Positions 7,184 through 17,715 are shown, counted from the first letter of the stretch. The stretch: DNA of 55,721 nt from Myxococcales bacterium (GCA_002721815.1 PBLQ01000034.1:1-55721); one strand, 5' to 3'. A program made the numbers and translations. The notes: generated by a model not told the origin, from the sequence alone.

Positions 7184-7771
7184 ATGTCTACAGATACAAC
7201 CAGAACAACGAACCAGCCCACCTCCCTAGGAGAGGTTACCAACCTGCCCGAATTGCCCGCGGACTTTTTGGCCGAGGCCAAAGCAGAGGGCGCGGAAGTG
7301 GTTCCCTACGCACCGGATCAATTGGCAGCCTTCATCCAAGGACAAATCACTTTGGGTGATCTCGAGGGGATTCCAAAAGAAGCCCAGTACCAAATGGCCA
7401 ACAAAGGCCATCAACTTCTCGAAGAAGGCAAACTCGACGATGCAAAAGTGGTTTTTGAAGGCTTGCTGGCCCTCGACCCCTTTGATGCTTACTTTTTGAC
7501 CGCTCTTGGCTCTATCGCCCTGCGCACGGAGCAATACGACGCCGCGGATCACTTCTATTCTAGAGCGTTGGAAATAAACCCTTTTTCCATTGCAGCATGG
7601 GCACACAGGGGAGAAACCCGAGTCCACAAGGGCCTCTTGTTAGAGGCCTCTGAAGACCTGAAAAAAGCCATGGATTTGGACCTCCAGGGCGAAGATCCTA
7701 TCGCCCAAAGAGCTCGGTTGGTGGCCCAAACTGTGGCAGATCAGCTCAAAGCACAGCAGAAAAGCGTGTAA
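7184..7771 (+). CDS. SycD/LcrH-like TPR protein, putative secretion chaperone
   Basis: A 195-residue protein with three TPR units between about residues 65 and 165. The layout and wording (GDLEGIPKEAQYQMANKG, GKLDDAKVVFEGLLALDPFD, AYFLTALGSIALRTEQYDAA) resemble class II type III secretion chaperones such as SycD, LcrH and IpgC, which bind hydrophobic translocators in the cytoplasm. No signal peptide is seen. A strong AGGAG precedes the ATG. It directly follows a DUF1521 protein, whose best known relative is a type III effector, which supports a chaperone-substrate pair. A generic TPR adaptor cannot be excluded. No other secretion genes are in the window. Confidence 0.75.
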   Translation: MSTDTTRTTNQPTSLGEVTNLPELPADFLAEAKAEGAEVVPYAPDQLAAFIQGQITLGDLEGIPKEAQYQMANKGHQLLEEGKLDDAKVVFEGLLALDPFDAYFLTALGSIALRTEQYDAADHFYSRALEINPFSIAAWAHRGETRVHKGLLLEASEDLKKAMDLDLQGEDPIAQRARLVAQTVADQLKAQQKSV

Positions 7772-7840
7772 AAATCGCATATTCAAAAAAACTGGAATTC
7801 TGCGATTGACGTCCGAGAAAAACCTCTCTAAGTGCAGGTC

Positions 7841-10800
7841 ATGCCCGCACGGAAAGACATCAAATCCATCTGTGTATTAGGTTCCGGGCCCATCGTAATT
7901 GGGCAGGCCGCCGAATTCGATTATTCCGGAACCCAAGCCATCAAAGCCCTCAAAGAGGACGGCTATCGCGTGGTATTGGTGAACTCCAATCCCGCCACCA
8001 TCATGACAGATCCTGAGTTTGCCGACGCAACTTATGTTGAGCCACTCACGGTCGAAGTGGTCACCAAGATTCTAGAAAAAGAACGACCCGATGCGCTGTT
8101 GCCAACAGTGGGTGGTCAAACCGCGCTTAACTTGGCCATGGATTTGGACAAGACCGGCATTCTTAGAGATCTTAATATTGAATTGATCGGTGCAGAGCCC
8201 GAAGTGATCGACCGGGCTGAAAACCGCCAGCTCTTCAAAGCCGCCATGAAAGAAATCGGGCTGGAATCCGCCCGTTCCGAAATTTGCCATACCTGGGAAG
8301 AAGCTCTCGCGGCAAAGGAAAAACTCGGATTGCCAGCAGTGATTCGGCCCAGCTTCACCTTGGGCGGCAGTGGTGGCGGTATCGCCATGAACGAAGAAGA
8401 CTTCGAAACCATTGTTAAGAATGGTTTGGAGCAAAGTCCCACCAACGAAATTTTGCTCGAAGAAAGCATTCTTGGCTGGAAAGAATATGAATTCGAAGTC
8501 ATGCGCGACAAAGCTGACAATGTGGTGATCATTTGTAGCATCGAGAATCTCGACCCTATGGGCGTACATACCGGCGACTCCATCACGGTAGCGCCAGCCC
8601 AAACGCTCACGGACAAAGAATATCAGATTCTGAGAAATGCCTCCATCGATGTCATGCGGGTGATTGGGGTGAAAACCGGTGGTTCCAACGTTCAGTTCGC
8701 TGTGAACCCAGACGATGGTCGTGTGGTGGTCATTGAAATGAACCCTCGCGTGTCACGGTCCTCCGCCCTCGCCTCTAAAGCCACCGGCTATCCCATCGCA
8801 AAAATGGCTGCAAAAGTGGCGGTTGGCTACAACCTTGACGAGATAATGAACGACATCACCTTGAAAACCAAGGCAGCTTTTGAGCCCGCTTTGGACTACG
8901 TGGTGGTAAAGATTCCGCGCTTTGCTTTCGAAAAGTTTCCTGGCACACCTCGCGTGTTGACCACCCAAATGCGATCTGTGGGAGAAGCCATGGCCATTGG
9001 CCGGACCTTCCAAGAATCCATGTCAAAGGCTTTGCGGTCCTTAGAGCACGGTGTGGGGGGCATTGAGTCCGCTGGCATCACCAAAGCGGGCGGCGCGGCT
9101 TGTGACCCAGCAGATTTACTTGAACGACTTGGCACACCCGCCCCCGAAAGATTGTGGCTTATCATCGAAGCCCTACGACAAGGCCACAGCATTGAAGCGG
9201 TACACCACGCCTCCGGCCGAGTGGACCCCTGGTTCCTCGCCCAGATTCAAGAAATGGTGGCCAAAGAAAACGAGCAAGCGGCGTTGTCCAATCTCGAATC
9301 ATTGGATGCCACCGCCATGCGCGACATCAAAAAACTCGGGTTTTCAGACGCCGAAATCGGTCAATGGTTCGACCAAGATGAAACCTCAGTCCGGGCTCAC
9401 CGAAAGGCACTGGGCGTCCGCCCCGTCTACAAGCGCATCGATACATGCGCCGCTGAGTTCGAGGCCCACACGCCCTATATGTACTCCTGTTACGAGACGC
9501 CTTTCTCAAAAATCACTGACAACGGGGTTGTCGAAGAGAACGCTTGTGAATCAGAGCCCACCGACCGGCAAAAAATCATGATTCTCGGGGGCGGGCCCAT
9601 TCGCATTGGTCAAGGCATCGAATTTGATTATTGTTGTGTACAAGCGTCTTATGCCCTTCGAGATGCAGGTTACGAAACCATCATGGTCAACTGTAACCCT
9701 GAGACCGTCAGCACCGATTATGACACCTCAGATCGCCTTTACTTCGAGCCGGTCACTTACGAACACGTCATGGACATTGTGGACCTCGAAAAACCCATGG
9801 GCGTGATCGTTCAGTTTGGGGGTCAAACACCCCTCAAACTCGCTCAACAACTTCACAACGCCGGGGTCCCCATTTTGGGCACCACCACCGACGCCATTGA
9901 CCGCGCCGAAGATCGAGAGCGTTCAGACGAATTAGTGAAGAAGCTAAAACTCAATCAACCAGCCTCCGGATTGGCCCGTTCTTCCGATGAAGCATTAAAA
10001 GTGGCGCAAGAGATTGGCTATCCGCTCTTGCTTCGACCCTCTTATGTGCTCGGAGGACGCGCCATGGAACGCGTGCACAACGATGCGGAACTCAACCGAT
10101 ATCTCACCGAAGCCATGCAGGCCACCGAAGACCGGCCCTTACTGCTCGACCGATTTCTAAGCGGCGCCATCGAAGTGGACATTGACCTGCTGTGCGACGG
10201 TGAAGAGGTCATGATCGGCGGGGTGATGCAACACATCGAAGAGGCAGGCGTTCACTCCGGCGATTCTTCTTGTGTGACACCGCCCCATACTTTGTCCGCC
10301 CCCGTTGTCGATGAAATTTGCCGGGCGGCCTCGGCAGTGGCATTAGAACTCGGCGTTTGTGGTTTAATGAACGCTCAATTCGCAGTGCAGCGAGACCGCG
10401 TTTTCGTTATCGAAGTCAATCCACGGGCATCCAGAACGGTCCCCTTCATTAGCAAAGCCACGGGCATTTCGTTGGCGCGACTGGCTTCCCGTGTCATGGC
10501 CGGCGAAAAGATCAAAGACCTCAATATCACTGCCCCGCCCATTCACCGACACCAAGTCCCTTATGTTTCGGTCAAAGCCGCGGTGCTGCCCTTTATCAAA
10601 TTCCCGGGCACCGATACCCTGCTCGGCCCTGAAATGCGTTCCACTGGTGAAGTCATGGGCATCGACAGTGCCTACGCCAATGCCTTTGCCAAAAGCCAGC
10701 TGGCCGCCGGGCACATCCTCCCGAGCAAGGGACTCGCTTTTGTCTCCGTGGCCGATGTGGACAAAGAAAGTGTGCTGCCCATCGCGAGAAGGTTGTACGC

Positions 10801-11146
10801 CTGTGGTTTTCAACTCATGGCCACCGGCGGTACAAAACGGTTCTTAGAGAGCAACGGCGTTTATGCCAACCGTGTGAATAAAGTCAGCGAAGGCTCCCCT
10901 CATGTCCTCGATCAAATCGAAGAAGAAAAGGTTCAACTGGTAATCAACACCACCGTGGGCGCTCAATCCATTAAGGACAGCAAAAGCCTCAGACGTGCGT
11001 CAGTGAATAAAGGTCTGCCTTACTATACGACCATTTCTGGCGCCATCGCCGCCCTTGAAGCCATCGAAGCCATCAACGAGCAAGATGTCTATGGCGTTTC
11101 TTCCTTGCAGCTACGCTTACAATCCAGAACCCAACCAGCACTTTAA
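7841..11146 (+). CDS. carB: Carbamoyl-phosphate synthase large subunit
   Basis: About 1101 residues, close to the usual length. It makes carbamoyl phosphate from bicarbonate, ATP and glutamine-derived ammonia for pyrimidines and arginine. The two halves each begin with a preATP-grasp motif ([19 protein letters not shown] and [17 protein letters not shown]), followed by ATP-grasp modules ([25 protein letters not shown]) and a C-terminal MGS-like allosteric domain. The ATG at 7841 gives the canonical MPARKDIKS start; an in-frame GTG three codons earlier is less likely. carA is not adjacent. A crotonase gene follows after 12 bases. Confidence 0.97.
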   Translation: MPARKDIKSICVLGSGPIVIGQAAEFDYSGTQAIKALKEDGYRVVLVNSNPATIMTDPEFADATYVEPLTVEVVTKILEKERPDALLPTVGGQTALNLAMDLDKTGILRDLNIELIGAEPEVIDRAENRQLFKAAMKEIGLESARSEICHTWEEALAAKEKLGLPAVIRPSFTLGGSGGGIAMNEEDFETIVKNGLEQSPTNEILLEESILGWKEYEFEVMRDKADNVVIICSIENLDPMGVHTGDSITVAPAQTLTDKEYQILRNASIDVMRVIGVKTGGSNVQFAVNPDDGRVVVIEMNPRVSRSSALASKATGYPIAKMAAKVAVGYNLDEIMNDITLKTKAAFEPALDYVVVKIPRFAFEKFPGTPRVLTTQMRSVGEAMAIGRTFQESMSKALRSLEHGVGGIESAGITKAGGAACDPADLLERLGTPAPERLWLIIEALRQGHSIEAVHHASGRVDPWFLAQIQEMVAKENEQAALSNLESLDATAMRDIKKLGFSDAEIGQWFDQDETSVRAHRKALGVRPVYKRIDTCAAEFEAHTPYMYSCYETPFSKITDNGVVEENACESEPTDRQKIMILGGGPIRIGQGIEFDYCCVQASYALRDAGYETIMVNCNPETVSTDYDTSDRLYFEPVTYEHVMDIVDLEKPMGVIVQFGGQTPLKLAQQLHNAGVPILGTTTDAIDRAEDRERSDELVKKLKLNQPASGLARSSDEALKVAQEIGYPLLLRPSYVLGGRAMERVHNDAELNRYLTEAMQATEDRPLLLDRFLSGAIEVDIDLLCDGEEVMIGGVMQHIEEAGVHSGDSSCVTPPHTLSAPVVDEICRAASAVALELGVCGLMNAQFAVQRDRVFVIEVNPRASRTVPFISKATGISLARLASRVMAGEKIKDLNITAPPIHRHQVPYVSVKAAVLPFIKFPGTDTLLGPEMRSTGEVMGIDSAYANAFAKSQLAAGHILPSKGLAFVSVADVDKESVLPIARRLYACGFQLMATGGTKRFLESNGVYANRVNKVSEGSPHVLDQIEEEKVQLVINTTVGAQSIKDSKSLRRASVNKGLPYYTTISGAIAALEAIEAINEQDVYGVSSLQLRLQSRTQPAL

Positions 11147-11158
11147 GGGGGCTTTCTC

Positions 11159-11965
11159 ATGGCATCTCCAGACGCGACTTTGGTGACCACTGAAATAATT
11201 GACCGCGTTATGCGGATCACGCTTCAGGCCCCGCCTGCCAACACCTATTCCCACGCCATGATGCGCCAGCTGGACGAAGCCATTTTGGACGCCAGATTCA
11301 ATGATGATGTTGAAGTCATTATTCTCACCGGCGCGGGCGAAAAGTTTTTCTGTGCGGGGGCCGATATTGGGATGCTCCAAGATGCCGAACCTCGGTTCAA
11401 ATACCAGTTCTGTCTGCACGCCAATGAAACCCTGCTGCGATTGGAGCATACCCCCAAAGTGGTCATCGCTGCCATCAATGGTCATTGCGTGGGTGGCGGT
11501 CTGGAAGTGGCCATGGCATGTGATTTACGGGTTGCCATGACAGGCAGCTACAAACTGGGCCTTCCCGAAATGAAATTGGGTGTTTTGCCGGGTACGGGCG
11601 GCACGGCACGACTCACGCGTCTGGTTGGAAAAACCGCTGCACTGGATATGATGCTTCATTCGGACATGTTTGGCCCCCAAGAGGCGCTGGACAAGGGCAT
11701 CGTGTCGCGGGTCTTCGAAGCAGAAAACGTGGCTGATTTTCAACGGCAAGCCCTGGCCATGGCTCAAAACCTCGCGTCGCCCAACCAGGCCGCTTTGGCC
11801 GGAGGTCTGATCAAGCGCTCTGTTCAATCGGGTGCCGATTTGGGACTCGAACAGCACCTGGCCCTCGAACGGGAACTGCAACAGCGCCTTTTCACCTCCG
11901 AAGACGCCAAGGAAGGCATTCGCTCCTTTCAAGAAAAGCGTCCTCCTGCGTTCACTGGCCGTTAA
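11159..11965 (+). CDS. Enoyl-CoA hydratase/isomerase family protein
   Basis: A 268-residue crotonase-fold enzyme. Oxyanion-hole segments (FFCAGADIGML; GHCVGGGLEVAMACD) and both acid residues used by true hydratases are present, Glu116 and Glu137 (LPEMKLGVLPGTGG). It probably hydrates enoyl-CoA in fatty acid or amino acid breakdown; the exact substrate cannot be read. It starts 12 bases after carB and a lipoprotein gene starts one base after its stop. Confidence 0.93.
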   Translation: MASPDATLVTTEIIDRVMRITLQAPPANTYSHAMMRQLDEAILDARFNDDVEVIILTGAGEKFFCAGADIGMLQDAEPRFKYQFCLHANETLLRLEHTPKVVIAAINGHCVGGGLEVAMACDLRVAMTGSYKLGLPEMKLGVLPGTGGTARLTRLVGKTAALDMMLHSDMFGPQEALDKGIVSRVFEAENVADFQRQALAMAQNLASPNQAALAGGLIKRSVQSGADLGLEQHLALERELQQRLFTSEDAKEGIRSFQEKRPPAFTGR

Positions 11966-11966
11966 G

Positions 11967-12647
11967 TTGAAACCTTCGCTTTTACACATATGGCTCATGG
12001 GTGCCTTGGTGGTCTTACCGATGGGCTGCACGAAAGACGACCCAAAACCGGCGGAACAAGCAGAAACCTTTACTGGCGATAAGCTCCTTCGGCGCTATCA
12101 GCTTCCAAGCCTGAAAAGCTACGTCACCCTCCCCGAAGACTGGAAGGCACAAATCAAATCCAGGCCCAACTGGAAAGAAATCGTTCAGCGTGCCAAACCC
12201 ACTGATAGCGCTGCCCAACAACTGGATTCGACGCTCATCTTTGAGGCACGTCCCTCTTTAAAAGACTGGACGCCGCATCTCCCCCGACTCGAAATCTATC
12301 TGGACGCCCCTTTGGCCGAAAACATGGATCTCCAAGGTTATTTTCAGAAAACAGGGTTGGGCGCCCCCATGGACGGCACCAAAATTCTGCACGCGGAAAA
12401 GGAGCGTCTCCGGTTGGATGACCGTTCGGTCCTCAGCACCCGCCGCGAGCTGGAATTCCAAGGCCCGAAGCCTTTAAAAATGCGTCAATACATTCTGCAC
12501 GCTTTGGTCCCTGTCCCAGAACTGCAAGATGCCACTGTTGGCCTTACCTTTGTGCTGTCGGCAACCCAGCTTGAGACACTGCAGGGCCTGAAAGAACAGA
12601 CTTTAAGAGCTATCATGGGTAGCGTAGCCTTTAAAAAACGAAAATAG
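11967..12647 (+). CDS. Predicted lipoprotein of unknown function
   Basis: A reading frame open from within the upstream crotonase gene; the best start is the TTG at 11967, giving KPSLLHIWLMGALVVLPMGC, a short signal peptide with a lipobox Cys. This yields 226 residues. A later ATG at 11997 leaves only nine residues before the Cys. The mature part has no recognised domain; mixed alpha/beta segments (YVTLPEDWKAQI, LEIYLDAPL) recur in surface lipoproteins of unknown role. It is convergent with the downstream TPR gene, with only 15 bases between. Confidence 0.7.
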   Translation: MKPSLLHIWLMGALVVLPMGCTKDDPKPAEQAETFTGDKLLRRYQLPSLKSYVTLPEDWKAQIKSRPNWKEIVQRAKPTDSAAQQLDSTLIFEARPSLKDWTPHLPRLEIYLDAPLAENMDLQGYFQKTGLGAPMDGTKILHAEKERLRLDDRSVLSTRRELEFQGPKPLKMRQYILHALVPVPELQDATVGLTFVLSATQLETLQGLKEQTLRAIMGSVAFKKRK

Positions 12648-12662
12648 GATGCTTCGGTAGGT

Positions 12663-13721
12663 CTAGGGCCGGATGACAGCGTTGGCGCTTGACTGCTTCA
12701 TCCGCTCAAACTGGTCGTGTGCTTTTTGAAACCGCACCAACTGCCGGCGGTATAAAGGATCATCCGGGGCGATGGCGATGGCCTTTTTTATGGCTCTCAC
12801 CGCTCTGGAGTGGTGGCCGGTCACATTGAAGACTTCTGCCAAGGTGTTGAGAAACGCAGGGTTTTCTGGCTCCGTGGTGAGCGCCTGTTGCGCATGAACC
12901 AGTGCTAAAACCGGGTCACGTAGAGCCGGGTCCTTGGTGGTCACCAGCAAAAATGCAAGATTGTTACGGGCCAACCCATTACTCGAATCCAAACGAATGG
13001 CTTCTCTATAGGCCGATGCAGCCTCTGTGTCCCGCCCGGAACCCACCTCTAATGCTCCAATTTGAATCCATAAATCCACGCTTTGTGGGTTTTCGATGAT
13101 GCCCTCAGTCAAAATTCCCAGCGCAGCGGTGCTTTCGCCTGCCATCACCAGGGTTCGGGCCATGACGGAGTAGGCATCCACATCTTGGGGGTCTTCCTCG
13201 ATCCGTTCCTTCGCCAACTCAATTTGGTTCTGATAATGTAGGGAGATGGATTGTAATGCCAAAGCGCGCAGCTCGACATTTTTGGGGAAGCGCTGGGCGT
13301 ACTCCATTAAGATTTCCAATGCTGCCTGATAATGGCCCCGGTCTTTTTGAATCAACGCGATGCTCATCACCAAATCGAGGTCCTGGTCATCCAGCTTCAA
13401 GGCCTGCTCGAGCAGGTGAAGTGCGGAGATGCTGTCCCCACTTTGCTCAAAGGCGTTTGCTGCCTTCTTAAGGTAATGAACCTCTTTTTCAGGATTCTCC
13501 AGGGCCAGCTGCTGATACATGTCTGCAGCTTTCGTCCAAGCTTCTCGGGCCATCATTTGCTGAGCCTGATGATCCCCGAGGGTTGCATCCGATGCCGCAT
13601 GGCCGACTCGGGGGTAAGAAGTCAGACCCAACACCACCGCAGCGGCGAGAAAAGCACTCGCCTTCTTAAAGTATTGTCTTGGGGTTTGCCCCCAAATGCT
13701 CGAAAAAAAACAGGCATGCAT
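12663..13721 (-). CDS. Exported TPR-repeat protein
   Basis: A 352-residue protein with an N-terminal signal peptide (hydrophobic AFLAAAVVLGL, cleavage near VGHAASD, residue 42) and at least six TPR units over residues 48-335. AGGA precedes the ATG by eight bases. It is likely a periplasmic scaffold; no catalytic domain is seen. It lies downstream of ndk on the same strand but is separated by a palindrome-rich 169-base region, so it may have its own promoter. Confidence 0.85.
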   Translation of the reverse strand: MHACFFSSIWGQTPRQYFKKASAFLAAAVVLGLTSYPRVGHAASDATLGDHQAQQMMAREAWTKAADMYQQLALENPEKEVHYLKKAANAFEQSGDSISALHLLEQALKLDDQDLDLVMSIALIQKDRGHYQAALEILMEYAQRFPKNVELRALALQSISLHYQNQIELAKERIEEDPQDVDAYSVMARTLVMAGESTAALGILTEGIIENPQSVDLWIQIGALEVGSGRDTEAASAYREAIRLDSSNGLARNNLAFLLVTTKDPALRDPVLALVHAQQALTTEPENPAFLNTLAEVFNVTGHHSRAVRAIKKAIAIAPDDPLYRRQLVRFQKAHDQFERMKQSSANAVIRP

Positions 13722-13781
13722 ACTAAGATCCTAGCAGCTTGCCTGTTCGTTCGCTTCTTTTTGACCATTTTTGATGGAAGA

Positions 13782-13853
13782 GCTTTAATTTAACGCGTTA
13801 AAGCCCTGTTTTAAAAGCGCTTTGACTGATCGACGATCTAAGGATATTCCTTA
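13782..13853. repeat. Cluster of perfect palindromes between ndk and the TPR gene
   Basis: Three perfect inverted repeats lie within 72 bases: TTTAACGCGTTAAA (13789-13802, extendable as GCTTTAA...TTAAAGC), AAAGCGCTTT (13814-13823) and TAAGGA-TAT-TCCTTA (13839-13853). They could be operators for the TPR gene or terminator structures for ndk. Confidence 0.6.
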
Positions 13854-13890
13854 ACGTAAAATACCTCAGATCGCTGATTTTTTTACTTTA

Positions 13891-14316
13891 TTAGCCGTTG
13901 TAAACTTCATTGCCCTTGAAGAACCAGTTCACTTCGATGGCTGCATTTTCAACGCTGTCTGAACCATGAACGGTATTCTCGCCGATGGATTGGGCGTACA
14001 TCTTACGGATGGTGCCTTCAGCTGCGTCTGCAGGATTGGTGGCGCCCATCAACTCTCGGTTCTTGGCCACTGCATTTTCGCCTTCGAGCACCATCAACAA
14101 GACAGGGCCAGAAGTCATGAATTCGATCAATTCGCCGAAAAACGGACGCTCTTTGTGAACTGCGTAGAAACCTTCTGCTTCATGACGGCTCATCAAACGC
14201 ATTTGAGCGCCGGCCACTCGCAGACCATTTTCTTCAAAGTGGCCAATGATGCGACCGATGAGGTTACGTTTAACGCCGTCCGGCTTGATGATGGATAATG
14301 TTCTTTCGTTTGCCAT
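13891..14316 (-). CDS. ndk: Nucleoside diphosphate kinase
   Basis: A 141-residue enzyme of standard length that transfers the gamma phosphate between NTPs and NDPs through a phospho-histidine. The active site NTVHGSDS places the His at 117; the [13 protein letters not shown] nucleotide-binding start and [16 protein letters not shown] are conserved. It begins 24 bases downstream of gltX and is probably co-transcribed with it. Confidence 0.98.
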   Translation of the reverse strand: MANERTLSIIKPDGVKRNLIGRIIGHFEENGLRVAGAQMRLMSRHEAEGFYAVHKERPFFGELIEFMTSGPVLLMVLEGENAVAKNRELMGATNPADAAEGTIRKMYAQSIGENTVHGSDSVENAAIEVNWFFKGNEVYNG

Positions 14317-14340
14317 GTTTATCTCCTTATGAATGAATCG

Positions 14341-15795
14341 CTAGATTTTAGATTGTTTGAATGCTTTGAGACCGTTTCGCATGCGGGTGCGGACGCGCTC
14401 TTTCCCCAAAACCTCCATGGTCTCGAACAAAGGCGGGCTGCCTTTTTTGCCCGTAATCATCATGCGCATCGGGAAATAGATTTGTTTGGGCTTCAGCCCC
14501 TTTTCCGCCATAAATGCTTTGAGTGCCGACTCGACGCCCTCTGTGGTGAGCCGGGTTTGGGCTTCCAAGACCCCGATGAGCTTGTCCCAGAGTTTACCGC
14601 TCTCTTTTTTAGAATGACCGTTCAACAGCATGATGGTGGCATCGAACTCAATTTCATCCGAAAAGAAAAAGTCAGCGTAATCAACGAACTCGACACTCTT
14701 GTTAATGCGTTCTTTTACCAATGGAACAATGGCGCGAAGGTAATCATCAGAAAAGAGCTGCTCTTGCAGGTAGACCAATACTTGGTCGTCCGACCGTTTT
14801 TCCCTGAAATAGATACCATTGAGCCAATCGAGTTTTTGTAAATCAAAAACGGGGCCACCCAATGAAATCCGCTTGGGTTCAAAGTTTTGAACAAACTCTT
14901 CCAAAGAGAATATTTCGGTTTCGTCTTCAAAAGTGAAAGCCATCAAACCCAAGAAATTGACCAACGCGTCGGGGAAATAGCCAGCCTGCTTGAAGAAATC
15001 CAGTGAAACGGGGTTTTTCCGTTTGGAGACCTTGCTCTTGTCAGCATTGCGCAGCAACGGCAGATGCACGTACTCGGGCGGCTCCCACCCAAAAGCTTGG
15101 TAGAGCAAAATGTGCTTGGGCGTGGAGGAAATCCACTCTTCGCCTCTGAGGATATGGGTAATCTCCATGAGATGATCATCCACCACGTTGGCCAGGTGAT
15201 AGGTGGGAAAGCCATCCGCCTTCAGGAGAACTTGGTCATCGAGCTCTTTGTTGCCGATATTGATGGGACCACGCAGCAAATCCTCAAAGGTGGTTTCACC
15301 ATCTTGAGGGGTCTTAAGCCGGATGACGGCCGGCGCCCCCTGCTCTATTTCTGCCTGGACTTCCTCTGCAGGCCGGTTGCGACAATGACCGTCATACCCA
15401 AAGCTCGTTTTGGCTTCTTTTTGTTGTTCCCGCAATGCCGACAAACGCTCAGGGCTACAAGTACACCAGTAGGCATGACCGGAGGCCACCAACTGCTTGG
15501 CGTAATCGGTATAAATGTCCAGACGTTCGCTTTGGCGGTATGGCCCCTTGGGACCTCCCACATCCGGCCCTTCATCCCAGTGCAGGCCCAACCAGTTCAA
15601 GCTGTCAAAAATGGCTTGTTCGCTCTCCGGGGTGGACCGGGCCTGATCGGTATCCTCGATCCTTAAAATAAACTGTCCGCCCTGTTGCTTGGCCAAGGCG
15701 TAATTAAACAAAGCGATATAAGCCGTGCCCACATGGGGGTCTCCCGTGGGGGACGGTGCGATGCGCACACGGGGCTTGATTTGGGTTTCAGCCAT
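14341..15795 (-). CDS. gltX: Glutamyl-tRNA synthetase
   Basis: A class I synthetase of 484 residues. The HIGH-type motif is PSPTGDPHVGTAY near the N-terminus and the KMSKS-type motif is KVSKRKNP. The catalytic core is followed by an all-helical anticodon-binding domain. The ATG at 15795 has AAGGA eight bases upstream and is preferred to one three codons earlier. It precedes ndk on the same strand. Confidence 0.97.
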   Translation of the reverse strand: MAETQIKPRVRIAPSPTGDPHVGTAYIALFNYALAKQQGGQFILRIEDTDQARSTPESEQAIFDSLNWLGLHWDEGPDVGGPKGPYRQSERLDIYTDYAKQLVASGHAYWCTCSPERLSALREQQKEAKTSFGYDGHCRNRPAEEVQAEIEQGAPAVIRLKTPQDGETTFEDLLRGPINIGNKELDDQVLLKADGFPTYHLANVVDDHLMEITHILRGEEWISSTPKHILLYQAFGWEPPEYVHLPLLRNADKSKVSKRKNPVSLDFFKQAGYFPDALVNFLGLMAFTFEDETEIFSLEEFVQNFEPKRISLGGPVFDLQKLDWLNGIYFREKRSDDQVLVYLQEQLFSDDYLRAIVPLVKERINKSVEFVDYADFFFSDEIEFDATIMLLNGHSKKESGKLWDKLIGVLEAQTRLTTEGVESALKAFMAEKGLKPKQIYFPMRMMITGKKGSPPLFETMEVLGKERVRTRMRNGLKAFKQSKI

Positions 15796-15885
15796 AGAGA
15801 ACATCCTTGGGATGACTTGAGTTAGCGATTTGGGAGTAAATCAAGGATTCTGGGTTTTCAACCCGTGTGGACCCTGAAGCGTGGC

Positions 15886-16848
15886 TTATTTGGCAGAAAT
15901 TTCGCTTAATTGTGCTTGGAGTTGTTCAAAGGCCTCTTTATCCACCCCCGACTTTGTGCCCGCGAGCGTAAAATTCGCTGGAACCGGACAAAACATGGCC
16001 GCCCTTCCTGGCAAACGAACGCAGGCCGCATGCAAGGCTTGTCCAGAAAATTGAGCATGCGCTGAGCCGCCATACAGGACATCCCCCACCAAAGGGCACC
16101 CCAAATGGGCTGCGTGAACTCGAATTTGATGGCGCACGCCGGCCGTCTCTAAAATTGCCAAGGCAAGCAGCGCATCATGTCTCACTGTGACAGGGAGAAA
16201 GGAGGTGCAAGCCGCCACTGGCGCTCCCCTGATGGGGGTATCCAAACCCGCAACGGTCATTTTTTCTTTGACGCCGCCATGATGGGCCACAGCCGCATCC
16301 ACGCGCACGGGCTTTTGGATGCCAGAGGGCATCAAGCAGACGTAACCCTTAAACACCCCCGTCCCCCATTGGTCCCTAAGGGTGTCATAGGTTTGCCTAT
16401 CTTTGGCAGCCACGAGCAGGCCGGAGGTATCATTGTCCAGCCGATGGACCAGCCCATAATCTCGCTGCGGTAAATCCCGTGCCCAGGAATAATGTTTCGC
16501 CAATCGATAAGCCACACAGTCACTGGTGAAGTCATCTTTATGTTTCGGCAAAGTTGGCAACCCTGCGGGCTTATTCACGACAAAAACATGTTCGTCTTCA
16601 AAAAATGGGGCCATGTCACCCACGCGGGTGAAATCGATGGTTTGCTCAACCTGTACTTTGAGCCCCCCTTCTGGCACCAAATCGCCCTTGGAAACAGGGG
16701 TGCCCATGACAACGTGCCGGACTCTGTTCTGAGCACACCACCGTTGGGCTTGTGACTTGGAGATGCCCAATTTTTGAGCCAAGAAGGCATCCACACGCAG
16801 TTTTTGTTCTTCGGGCGATGGGTGTAAATTCTTTTCGTTCATGGCCAC
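15886..16848 (-). CDS. RluA-family pseudouridine synthase
   Basis: A 320-residue RNA pseudouridine synthase. An S4-like RNA-binding region (residues 15-75) precedes the catalytic domain with HRLDNDTSGLLV (catalytic Asp), KGYVCLM and a C-terminal RHQIRVHAAHLGCPLVGD. Substrate rRNA or tRNA position cannot be assigned. The start is a GTG sharing one base with the stop of the upstream membrane gene (TAGTG); an ATG two codons later is an alternative. Confidence 0.92.
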   Translation of the reverse strand: MAMNEKNLHPSPEEQKLRVDAFLAQKLGISKSQAQRWCAQNRVRHVVMGTPVSKGDLVPEGGLKVQVEQTIDFTRVGDMAPFFEDEHVFVVNKPAGLPTLPKHKDDFTSDCVAYRLAKHYSWARDLPQRDYGLVHRLDNDTSGLLVAAKDRQTYDTLRDQWGTGVFKGYVCLMPSGIQKPVRVDAAVAHHGGVKEKMTVAGLDTPIRGAPVAACTSFLPVTVRHDALLALAILETAGVRHQIRVHAAHLGCPLVGDVLYGGSAHAQFSGQALHAACVRLPGRAAMFCPVPANFTLAGTKSGVDKEAFEQLQAQLSEISAK

Positions 16849-17630
16849 TAAAATTGAAAAGCGAGCAATGGCGTTTGGACCCCACTGCCACCCACGGGTT
16901 CAAAACGTGCCGTGGTTTCTGGCGCCGGACGAATCACCCTAAAGCCGGGTCGCACGGCTGCATTTTTCATCATCATCCAGGTGCCCATCAATGGCGGCAA
17001 GGTCACGTAGGTCAAAGCCCCCAAGGCGAGAGCCCCCAAAATACCCAAACTCCCCACACCCAGTTCAGCCGTCACAAAATCCCGCCGTTGCCACGCCACC
17101 GCTGGATCAGAAATCATACCCAGCGCTGTTCCCGACAAGCCCATGAAGATGGAAAAGGTGAGTCCTTGCCCCACCAAATTGGCCAAAAATCCCGGTAGCA
17201 TTTTGAATTGGTAATAACGAGACTGATTGAGCAACCAATGGGTGGCCAAAGACTGGATGAGCGCATTGCTAGCTGCAAAAACCACCGCGGTGGACAAAAA
17301 AGTGTACATCAGTGGCGCGGGGCCCAAGGCCCCCGCCAAAGCCAAGGGAAACACGGACATTGCAAAAGGCACGCTCAGCGTTAGTGGCCCGAGAACCGCA
17401 GCGCCCGCCCCCATGATATAGCCCAACCAAAAGCGCTGGTTTTCACGGCGTAGGGTATTCAGATACTGGGTCCGTTCCCTTTGGGTGAGACGCATTTCCC
17501 AGTTTTCAGGGTTTTCAGGAATGGGGTCGGTATGCCCTTCGATCACTGGTGGGGCCAATTGATAATCGAAAGACCACGCGGCTGGTGCGTGACTCAGAAA
17601 ACAAAAAACCAACAACAAAAGTAATCTCAT
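16848..17630 (-). CDS. Membrane protein of unknown function
   Basis: About 260 residues from the ATG at 17630 (GGGAG just upstream); an earlier in-frame start at 17687 would bury the signal sequence. An N-terminal signal (MRLLLLLVFCFLSHAPAAW) is followed by a polar segment with several Pro/Glu and then four or five hydrophobic helices rich in Gly and Ala. No family is recognised. The gene overlaps the RluA-type gene by one base, implying co-transcription. Confidence 0.7.
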   Translation of the reverse strand: MRLLLLLVFCFLSHAPAAWSFDYQLAPPVIEGHTDPIPENPENWEMRLTQRERTQYLNTLRRENQRFWLGYIMGAGAAVLGPLTLSVPFAMSVFPLALAGALGPAPLMYTFLSTAVVFAASNALIQSLATHWLLNQSRYYQFKMLPGFLANLVGQGLTFSIFMGLSGTALGMISDPAVAWQRRDFVTAELGVGSLGILGALALGALTYVTLPPLMGTWMMMKNAAVRPGFRVIRPAPETTARFEPVGGSGVQTPLLAFQF

Positions 17631-17685
17631 GCTTCTCCCAACGAGTGGAGTGTACCAAAAGCCGAACACAGAGAAAACCAAGATC

Positions 17686-17715
17686 AAAAAAAGCGACCCA
17701 TTCAGGTCGCTTTTT
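17686..17715. terminator. Bidirectional rho-independent terminator
   Basis: Stem AAGCGACC / GGTCGCTT with a six-base loop, flanked by A-runs on the left and T-runs on the right. On the reverse strand it reads into seven T residues and terminates the sucC-sucD operon. Confidence 0.9.
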
